Source: JBOHHR01 sp050740975 (GTDB taxonomy: Bacteria > Pseudomonadota > Gammaproteobacteria > JBOHHR01). From it: a stretch of 12,197 nt of DNA. Made by a program: the position numbers and the translations under genes. The notes under the pieces were generated by a model that ran no database searches, was not told the origin of the DNA, and was given only the letters and a program-made list of their open reading frames with translations. This document shows, one piece after another, positions 6,860 to 12,197 of this stretch. The stretch lies in contig JBOIEE010000170.1 of the NCBI GenBank assembly GCA_050740975.1, positions 1-12,197 on the forward strand, read 5' to 3'. Position 1 is the first letter of the stretch. Each line of letters begins with the position of its first letter.

Positions 6860-7698
6860 GCTACGCAACCAATGCCACCCAGGTGAACGTTACTGACACC
6901 GGGTTATTCGCTCCAGTGCCATTTACCCTGAACGTGTTGACCTACAACATGCACAAGGGGTTTGCGGCGGGGAACCGGCGTTTTGTTTTACCCCAACTGC
7001 GAGATGCTTTGGAAGAGGCGGATGTCGATCTCATTTTTTTGCAGGAAACCCTGGGCGAGCACAAGAAACACCAAACCCGTGTCGCCAACTGGCCAAACGC
7101 GGCCCAGTTTGAGTTTTTGGCCCATCGCTTATGGCCGCATTACGCCTATGGCAAAAATGCGGTTTACCGTGCCGGTCATCATGGCAATGCGATCCTGAGT
7201 AAGTATGCTTTTTCCAAGTGGGAGAACATCAACGTATCGGCGTTCCGCAGCGCCAGCCGCAGCCTCTTGCACGGGGTGATCGAGCTCCCCGCGGACAAGG
7301 GGCCGGTGCATTTGATCTGCATACATTTCGATGTCATGGCTTCTGAACGCCAGCGCCAACTTGCGATCCTAAGACACTATGTTGAGAAGCAGATCCCCCA
7401 AGGAGCACCATTGATCGTCGCCGGCGATTTCAACGATTGGTGGGGTGAGGCAGAATACGAACTCGGCGCAAGACTGGGAATGGGGGAGGTGTTCAAAGCC
7501 TTGAGGGGACGTCATGCTAAGACTTTCCCGGCATGGTTGCCAGTGCTTCCCGTTGACCGGATATACTATCGGGGCGTAACGCCCTTGGCTTGTGAATGGT
7601 TGAAGGAACGACGTTGGCGCCGAATGTCGGATCACGTTGCTTTGCATGCCACGTTTGCCGTCTTGACCGAAAAACAGACAAACGAATTACCATCATAG
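6856..7698 (+). CDS. YbhP-like endonuclease/exonuclease/phosphatase family protein
   Basis: A 280-residue member of the metal-dependent EEP (DNase I-like) phosphoesterase fold. Motifs in order are LTYNMHKG with metal-proximal N31, LQE with metal ligand E64, HHGNAILSK (108-116), CIHFDV with catalytic H157, GDFNDW with D191 and N193, VDRIYY with D234, and the closing SDH at 258-260. All catalytic positions appear intact. There is no signal peptide or membrane segment, so it is probably cytoplasmic. Members act on nucleic acids, phosphoinositides or sphingomyelin, and the substrate cannot be read from sequence. It most resembles E. coli YbhP, which lies beside the cardiolipin synthase gene clsB. 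Here the next gene, 4 bp away, is another phospholipid enzyme, which favours a lipid or lipid-precursor substrate over DNA. The GTG is the only start in the open frame before the fold, and the first in-frame ATG falls inside motif 1. Confidence 0.82.
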   Translation: MSYATNATQVNVTDTGLFAPVPFTLNVLTYNMHKGFAAGNRRFVLPQLRDALEEADVDLIFLQETLGEHKKHQTRVANWPNAAQFEFLAHRLWPHYAYGKNAVYRAGHHGNAILSKYAFSKWENINVSAFRSASRSLLHGVIELPADKGPVHLICIHFDVMASERQRQLAILRHYVEKQIPQGAPLIVAGDFNDWWGEAEYELGARLGMGEVFKALRGRHAKTFPAWLPVLPVDRIYYRGVTPLACEWLKERRWRRMSDHVALHATFAVLTEKQTNELPS

Positions 7699-7702
7699 TG
7701 CT

Positions 7703-8305
7703 ATGCAATCAAGATTGGGTGATCAATGCTCACGACCCAGTTGGCGCCTGAAGGCGTTCCGCCAACTGGCGAATTCGATCACCGGACTCCGTTTCGTGTG
7801 CGCCCCTGTGCTCTTTTGGCTGGCATGGAACGGCTACGCGCTGGGTTTCCTTGCTTTACTCGGTGCCGTCTTTGTGACTGATGCGGCGGATGGTTTTATT
7901 GCGCGAAAGTTCAAACTTGAGTCGGAGTTGGGCGCAAAGCTCGACAGCACAGCCGATTGGGTGATCTATTCCGTTATTCCTATCGCCGCCTGGTGGCTAT
8001 GGCCTGAACTGGTGAAGAGAGAATTGTTTTTTGTCGCTCTGGTAATCGTCAGCTATACCGTGCCCGTGGCCTGGGGACTGATCAAGTTTGGCGTCTTTAC
8101 CAGCTATCACACCCGCAGCGTAAAACTGGCGGCGGGCCTGATGGGGTTCACGGTCATAGTGTTTTTTGCCGGGGGGCCGGTATGGCCTTTTCGCGTCGCC
8201 GCTGTCATATGCGTCGTTGCGGCGCTGGAAGAAATCGCGATCACGGCGGTGCTGCCCAAGCAGAAGCGCAATATTCCCTCCCTCTGGCATGCCCTGAAGC
8301 GATAA
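7703..8305 (+). CDS. CDP-alcohol phosphatidyltransferase family protein
   Basis: A 200-residue integral membrane enzyme that transfers a phosphatidyl group from CDP-diacylglycerol to an alcohol acceptor. The signature D-x2-D-G-x2-A-R-x8-G-x3-D-x3-D is perfect: D60, D63, G64, A67, R68, G77, D81 and D85. These residues bind the two metals and CDP, and D85 is the likely general base. NSITGLRFVCAPVLF (24-38) is the usual first membrane segment, and about five more hydrophobic segments follow to residue 185. The acceptor (glycerol phosphate, serine, inositol phosphate or other) cannot be assigned, so I give no symbol such as pgsA. It follows the YbhP-like gene by 4 bp, so the two are almost certainly co-transcribed. 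No ribosome site is clear at this ATG, so coupling to the upstream stop or a slightly later start is possible. Confidence 0.88.
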   Translation: MQSRLGDQCSRPSWRLKAFRQLANSITGLRFVCAPVLFWLAWNGYALGFLALLGAVFVTDAADGFIARKFKLESELGAKLDSTADWVIYSVIPIAAWWLWPELVKRELFFVALVIVSYTVPVAWGLIKFGVFTSYHTRSVKLAAGLMGFTVIVFFAGGPVWPFRVAAVICVVAALEEIAITAVLPKQKRNIPSLWHALKR

Positions 8306-8319
8306 GAACGTCGCATGAT

Positions 8320-8339
8320 GGGCGCCGCCGGAAGCGCCC
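8320..8339 (+). other. GC-rich hairpin between genes
   Basis: GGGCGC (8320-8325) and GCGCCC (8334-8339) form a perfect 6-bp stem with an 8-nt loop, 15 bp after the phosphatidyltransferase stop. No T tract follows (AAATTG), so it may slow transcription or protect the mRNA end rather than terminate cleanly. Confidence 0.35.
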
Positions 8340-8369
8340 AAATTGTAGCGCCTGGCTTATCTCGCAGCC

Positions 8370-10196
8370 ATGTCTATGCTTAAGCCGCTGCTCATATACG
8401 ATGGTGATTGCGCCTTTTGCCGCTATTGGCTCGACTATTGGCAGAAACTCACCGGGGACGCTGTTCGCTACCAACCCTATCAGATCGCGGCTCAAGACTT
8501 CCCACAGATCCCGCTAGAGCGTTTTCAGGGTTCAGTATGGCTCGCGGAGGGGGAAGGCCGCGTGTCGGGAGGCGCGCAGGCGAGCTTTGGTGTCTTATAT
8601 CATGGAGGGAAGCCGCTTTGGCTGTGGGCATATAAGCACATTACGGGGGTCGCCCCTTTGGCCGAGCGCCTGTACCGCTTCATTGCCGCGCGACGCGGAT
8701 TGGCTTTTACCCTATCCAAGCTCCTCTGGGGCTCCCATCGTGAGCCGCCGAGCTACCGCGGCGCGAGTTGGTTGTTCTTACGCTTTATCGGCCTGATGTA
8801 CGCCACCGCGTTTGCTTCGTTCGCAACCCAGGCTCAAGGGTTAGTGGGTGAACATGGGATCCTCCCACTGCAACCCTACCTCAGGCAGGCCCATGAGTAT
8901 TTGGGAGCAGCCGCTTACTGGCGCCTACCCACGCTGTTCTGGCTAGACGCGAGCGACTCCACCCTGCGTGTCGCCTGCATCGCAGGCTTGGCGGCAGGTT
9001 TGCTGGTTGCTTTAGGGATCGCGCAACGCTTGTGCTTGGTGCTGTGCTTTGCCCTGTACTTGTCGCTTTTCTACGCCGGACAAGAGTTTATGTCTTTTCA
9101 GTGGGACCTGCTGCTACTGGAAAGCGGATTCCTAGCCATCTTCCTGCCGCTGCACTCGCCCCTTATTCCGTTTTTGTTCCGCTGGTTGTTGTTTCGGTTT
9201 ATGTTTCTGTCGGGGTGTGTGAAGCTATTGAGCCACGATCCCAGTTGGGCCAATCTCAGCGCGCTGCAGTATCATTTTGAGACCCAGCCTCTGCCCACCT
9301 GGGTGGCTTGGTACGCACACCAACTTCCGGAGGGTCTGTTGCGCGTTGCGGTGTTGCTTATTTTTGTTATCGAATTGGCCATCCCGTTTCTGTATTTTTG
9401 CGCACGCCGTCCCCGGCTGTTGGCGGCAGCGGCAACCGCTTTGCTCCAAATCGCGATCCTTATTACCGGAAACTACAACTTCTTTAATCTGCTTACCCTT
9501 GGGCTTTGCGTGTTCCTGCTTGAAGACAGGGATCTTAAGCGCCTATGGCCGCAGCGCTTTACCAACACACTTTTAACGCTCATTCAAAGTAAACTCAGCC
9601 CAGGACATCAAGCGCCATTAGCTGTATTCACCGGATTCATCCTTTTTGCCGGCGTTGTCCAGCTTCTTCCCCCGAGCGCGGGGTTTATCAGCCGCCTCGC
9701 CACGGCGTTGGTCGTGCCGGTCGAGCCGTTTCGCATCGTGAATCCCTATGGCTTGTTCGCGGTCATGACCACAACGCGGCCCGAGATCATCATCGAGAGT
9801 TCAATGGACGCGAAACGGTGGGTCCCGTACGAATTCAAATACAAACCGGGCGATCTGCAGAAACCTCCGGGGTGGAACCTCCCACACCAGCCGAGGCTCG
9901 ACTGGCAGATGTGGTTTGCGGCCTTAGACCAGCAGGGTAGAAGTCCCTGGTTTTCCGATCTCCTGTTTCGCCTGTTGCAAAACCAGGCCGAGGTGGTGAA
10001 TTTATTGGGAGGCAACCCATTCGCGCCCGCTGCACCCCGATTTGTGCGCGCACAGCTATACCGCTATGCATTTGCCGACGCGCCCGCGCGAGCAAATGGC
10101 CAGTGGTGGATACGGCGCCTGGAAGGGATGTATTATCCAATGACACGTCTTGAGGACTATGCTGTGCGCAGTCCCCGCGTGTCCCCGGCTCGTTGA
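8370..10196 (+). CDS. DCC thiol-disulfide domain fused to a lipase maturation factor-like membrane protein
   Basis: A 608-residue two-part protein. Residues 1-115 form a DCC (DUF393) domain with the hallmark YDGDCAFC (10-17), in which C14 and C17 make a CxxC redox pair near the N-terminus. Residues 130-450 hold about eight to ten membrane segments of the lipase maturation factor (LMF, DUF1222) type, including SFQWDLLLLESGFLAIF (242-258), FLSGCVKLLSHDPSW (279-293), FETQPLPTW (303-311) and GNYNFFNLLT (367-376). Residues 455-600 are the soluble LMF tail, with NPYGLFAVMTTTRPE (458-472), FKYKPGD (489-495) and PRLDWQMWFAAL (508-519). In animals LMF1 helps fold homodimeric lipases in the ER; bacterial members are uncharacterised. 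Placement after a phospholipid enzyme suggests an envelope role, but no lipase gene is visible here. MSML offers two close ATGs and I keep the first; ribosome-site support is weak. Family assignment is firm, function inferred. Confidence 0.85.
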   Translation: MSMLKPLLIYDGDCAFCRYWLDYWQKLTGDAVRYQPYQIAAQDFPQIPLERFQGSVWLAEGEGRVSGGAQASFGVLYHGGKPLWLWAYKHITGVAPLAERLYRFIAARRGLAFTLSKLLWGSHREPPSYRGASWLFLRFIGLMYATAFASFATQAQGLVGEHGILPLQPYLRQAHEYLGAAAYWRLPTLFWLDASDSTLRVACIAGLAAGLLVALGIAQRLCLVLCFALYLSLFYAGQEFMSFQWDLLLLESGFLAIFLPLHSPLIPFLFRWLLFRFMFLSGCVKLLSHDPSWANLSALQYHFETQPLPTWVAWYAHQLPEGLLRVAVLLIFVIELAIPFLYFCARRPRLLAAAATALLQIAILITGNYNFFNLLTLGLCVFLLEDRDLKRLWPQRFTNTLLTLIQSKLSPGHQAPLAVFTGFILFAGVVQLLPPSAGFISRLATALVVPVEPFRIVNPYGLFAVMTTTRPEIIIESSMDAKRWVPYEFKYKPGDLQKPPGWNLPHQPRLDWQMWFAALDQQGRSPWFSDLLFRLLQNQAEVVNLLGGNPFAPAAPRFVRAQLYRYAFADAPARANGQWWIRRLEGMYYPMTRLEDYAVRSPRVSPAR

Positions 10197-10235
10197 GAGC
10201 CGATTGCTTTGCGTGGGAGGGTTGAAAGAGAGGTC

Positions 10236-11063
10236 ATGTTACTCGTCATCTCGCCGGCTAAGAAACTCGATTTCGAAACAGCTCCGTGCACCCAAGGTTT
10301 TACCCTTCCGCAATTCATCGAGGAAGCGAAACACCTGGTTGAGCACGCGCGCCAACTGTCGGCTGCGGAGCTCTGCACGTTGTCGAAGATAAGCCGCCCC
10401 CTGGCGGAGCTGAACGCACGGCGCTTTCGGGAGTGGCGGCTACCGTTTTCCTTAGACAACGCCAAGCAAGCCGTACTGGCGTTCAAGGGGGATGTGTACA
10501 AAGGCTTAAGCGCGGAGGACTTCAGCGAACGAGAGCTGCAATTCGCCCAAAAACACTTGCGCATTCTCTCGGGTTTGTACGGTTTGCTGAGACCTCTGGA
10601 TCTGATCCAGCCCTACCGCCTGGAGATGGGATCGCGGCTAAAGACAGATCGCGGCGCGGATCTCTACTCCTTCTGGGGCGACGGGATCACCCAGGCGCTG
10701 AATGAGGCGCTTAAATCCGAGCGCGACAAAACGCTGGTGAATCTCGCGTCAAGTGAATACTTCAAGTCGGTAAACCCGCTGCTGCTGCAAGGGCGGCTGA
10801 TCACGCCCCAGTTCAAACAAAAGCGCGACGGCCGTTATCAGATCATAGGGCTTTTGGCGAAGAAAGCCCGCGGCTGGATGAGTCGATACGCGATAAAGAA
10901 CCGCCTGGGACGTGCCGAAGAGCTGCAAGCCTTCGACGCCGAAGATTATCGCTTCAACGAGGGCTTATCCGATGCCCAGGAATGGGTGTTCACGCGCGAA
11001 TCGAGAGCACCAGTAATGATTAGGGGACAGCCCAGGTCTGTCCCCCAATCTTCTAATCTCTAG
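10236..11063 (+). CDS. yaaA: YaaA family peroxide-stress protein
   Basis: A cytoplasmic protein of 275 residues. In E. coli, YaaA lowers free intracellular iron during hydrogen peroxide stress and limits DNA damage. Family motifs are ISPAKKLDF (5-13), FKGDVYKGL (83-91), LRILSGLYGLLRPLDLIQPYRLEMG (108-132), NLASSEYF (169-176), AKKARGWMSRY (208-218) and FNEGLSDAQEWVFTR (240-254). The chosen ATG is preceded by AGAGAGG and begins exactly at the family N-terminus; an in-frame TTG at 10209 would add nine residues and is less likely. It follows the LMF-like gene by 39 bp on the same strand and has no obvious promoter of its own. It is slightly longer than E. coli YaaA (258 residues). The last ~18 residues lie over a palindrome (11018-11050) and look like an added tail rather than part of the fold. 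Confidence 0.92.
   Translation: MLLVISPAKKLDFETAPCTQGFTLPQFIEEAKHLVEHARQLSAAELCTLSKISRPLAELNARRFREWRLPFSLDNAKQAVLAFKGDVYKGLSAEDFSERELQFAQKHLRILSGLYGLLRPLDLIQPYRLEMGSRLKTDRGADLYSFWGDGITQALNEALKSERDKTLVNLASSEYFKSVNPLLLQGRLITPQFKQKRDGRYQIIGLLAKKARGWMSRYAIKNRLGRAEELQAFDAEDYRFNEGLSDAQEWVFTRESRAPVMIRGQPRSVPQSSNL
11018..11050. repeat. GGGGACAG/CTGTCCCC palindrome at the 3' end of yaaA
   Basis: GGGGACAG (11023-11030) and CTGTCCCC (11038-11045) form a perfect 8-bp stem with a 7-nt loop. After one mismatch the stem extends by GATT (11018-11021) with AATC (11047-11050). It sits inside the last codons of yaaA, 23 bp from the convergent channel gene. Without a T tract it is not a standard terminator, but a stable hairpin between convergent genes could end or protect both transcripts. 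It looks like a small dispersed palindromic repeat; genome copy number is unknown from here. Confidence 0.55.
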
Positions 11064-11073
11064 CCTAACCTCT

Positions 11074-12197
11074 TCAACCCTTCTTCTGGCTCGGCAGGGG
11101 CTCGATCGGCGCTGGTGCAACTTTGTGTGTTGGCTGCTCCACAGGCAGCACAGCCTCGATGGAACGTACGCGGACCTCTCGTTGCGGGCAAGCGATCTCG
11201 ATGTTGGCCTCGCGAAACGCGCGCTCGATGCTCATGTGTAGGCTATGGCGGGCCGGCAGCAGATCATCAACTCCATCGCAAAAGGCGCGCAGCTCAAAAT
11301 TCAACGAGCTGTCGCCAAACCCGGCGAAGAACACCTGAGGCGCGGGGTCTTTAAGGACTAGATCACAATCAGAGGCGAGCTGGCGCAACAAGCTCGCTGC
11401 TTTTTCGGTGTCGGAACCGTAGGCGATGCCAATGGGTATGATGATGCGCAACACCGAATCGCTCCGGGTCCAATTGATCACTTGGCCAGTGACGAACTGT
11501 TTGTTGGGTACGATCAGATCTTTGCGATCGAAATTGGTGATGGTGGTGGCGCGGATGCGAATCTTCGATACCGTACCGCTGATATCACCGACCGTCACTA
11601 CATCGCCCACCCGGATCGGGCGCTCGAACTGGATAATGATGCCGGAAACGAAATTAGCGAAGATCTCTTGCAGTCCGAAAGCCAAGCCCAGCCCCAGGGC
11701 GGCGACTAACCATTGAACCTTGGACCATCCGATCCCCAGTTGCTTAAACGCCAATACCACGCCTAGGATGGTGATGGCGTATTTGAGAATGGTGGTGACG
11801 GCATGGCGTTCACCGGCCGGCATTTTGAGTCGGGTAAGCAGGGTCATCTCCAGCAAGCCCGGCAGGTTACGCACTGCGCCTAAGGTGATAAAGGAGATCA
11901 ACAGCGCGACGATCAGGTCTTGCAAGGTGATCGACACCGGTAGCTGCCGGGGTTCGGCCAAGGGCTTGCCGTCATCCCCGAAGGGAACGGTAACCATGGT
12001 CTCGCTGATTTTCACTTGATCGAGCACGCTGAGAGCCGGGATCATGTCGGCCCAGATAAACCAAAGCCCCAGCACTAAGGCAACGGCCAGGCTGCTGCGC
12101 AGCAAGCGGTCGGATTGCGTATTCACTGTCGCCAGATCGATCAACTCATCCTGGATCTCCGCCTCTTTGCGGGAATCGCCTTCCGCTTTCTGGGCTT
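11074..12197 (-). CDS. MscK/MscM-type mechanosensitive channel, C-terminal part (partial)
   Basis: The gene enters from beyond the right edge; the frame is open to 12195 and 373 residues are visible. The in-frame TTG at 12142 is not a convincing start, because the protein reads smoothly through it (QDELIDLATVNTQSDRLLR, as in long MscK/MscM proteins). Membrane segments lie at about 34-55, 92-110 and 134-152 of the visible part. The pore helix is VQWLVAALGLGLAFGLQEIFANFVSG (160-185), the small-residue-packed TM3 of MscS. FERPIRVGDVV (190-200) and the beta domain with GTVSKIRIRATTI (207-219) and VPNKQ (229-233) follow, then the alpha/beta cage to about 345. The tail is Pro-rich and charged, ending SQKKG. 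The protein releases solutes under membrane tension and sits in the inner membrane. A short MscS is unlikely given the open upstream frame and the preceding membrane segments. It is convergent with yaaA. Confidence 0.9.
   Translation of the reverse strand, partial: AQKAEGDSRKEAEIQDELIDLATVNTQSDRLLRSSLAVALVLGLWFIWADMIPALSVLDQVKISETMVTVPFGDDGKPLAEPRQLPVSITLQDLIVALLISFITLGAVRNLPGLLEMTLLTRLKMPAGERHAVTTILKYAITILGVVLAFKQLGIGWSKVQWLVAALGLGLAFGLQEIFANFVSGIIIQFERPIRVGDVVTVGDISGTVSKIRIRATTITNFDRKDLIVPNKQFVTGQVINWTRSDSVLRIIIPIGIAYGSDTEKAASLLRQLASDCDLVLKDPAPQVFFAGFGDSSLNFELRAFCDGVDDLLPARHSLHMSIERAFREANIEIACPQREVRVRSIEAVLPVEQPTHKVAPAPIEPLPSQKKG

Noticed and set aside
8320..8345. Intrinsic terminator after the phosphatidyltransferase gene
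   Set aside because: The hairpin is real but lacks a T tract.
12142..12144. TTG as the true start of the mechanosensitive channel gene
   Set aside because: The frame is open to the window edge and the upstream residues read as part of a long MscK/MscM-type protein.
1..12197. Defence system, prophage, CRISPR array, tRNA or rRNA
   Set aside because: None of the genes or repeats fits; apart from the small element at 71-277 the content is envelope and metabolic genes.

Overview
The window looks like a chromosomal segment of a Gammaproteobacterium of moderately high GC. The evidence is an outer-membrane PagL-type lipid A deacylase, an MscK-like mechanosensitive channel, a YaaA protein and a YbhP-like phosphoesterase. 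I cannot name a genus. There is no phage, CRISPR, tRNA or rRNA signal. The window is mostly ordinary chromosome, with a few real oddities.

Layout. Positions 71-277 hold a compact inverted-repeat element, MITE-like, flanked by 5-bp direct repeats and ending 18 bp from the stop of the next gene. Positions 296-1321 (minus) encode an NAD-type isocitrate dehydrogenase. It is divergent from a PagL-like outer-membrane lipid A 3-O-deacylase (1509-2057). Next comes a very large exported and membrane protein of unknown function, read in two overlapping frames (2135-5473 and 5470-6210). The reading frames strongly suggest one gene of about 1358 codons broken by a single missing base near 5447. A small exported protein follows (6286-6654).

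A second plus-strand cluster begins with a possible 35-codon reading frame (6752-6859). It overlaps by 4 bp a YbhP-like endonuclease/exonuclease/phosphatase protein (6856-7698), which lies 4 bp from a CDP-alcohol phosphatidyltransferase (7703-8305). A 608-residue fusion of a DCC thiol-disulfide domain to a lipase maturation factor-like membrane protein follows (8370-10196), then yaaA (10236-11063). The far end is the C-terminal part of an MscK/MscM-type channel on the minus strand, cut by the window edge (11074-12197) and convergent with yaaA.

How the genes fit together. Most of the plus-strand genes concern the cell envelope: lipid A remodelling, a large periplasmic/membrane protein, phospholipid head-group transfer, and a membrane protein related to lipase maturation factors. 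This shared theme is inferred from family membership and adjacency; no single pathway is proven. The best leads are the broken giant protein with its repeated beta-rich modules, the MITE-like element, the DCC-LMF fusion, and the PagL variant that appears to lack the usual catalytic glutamate.
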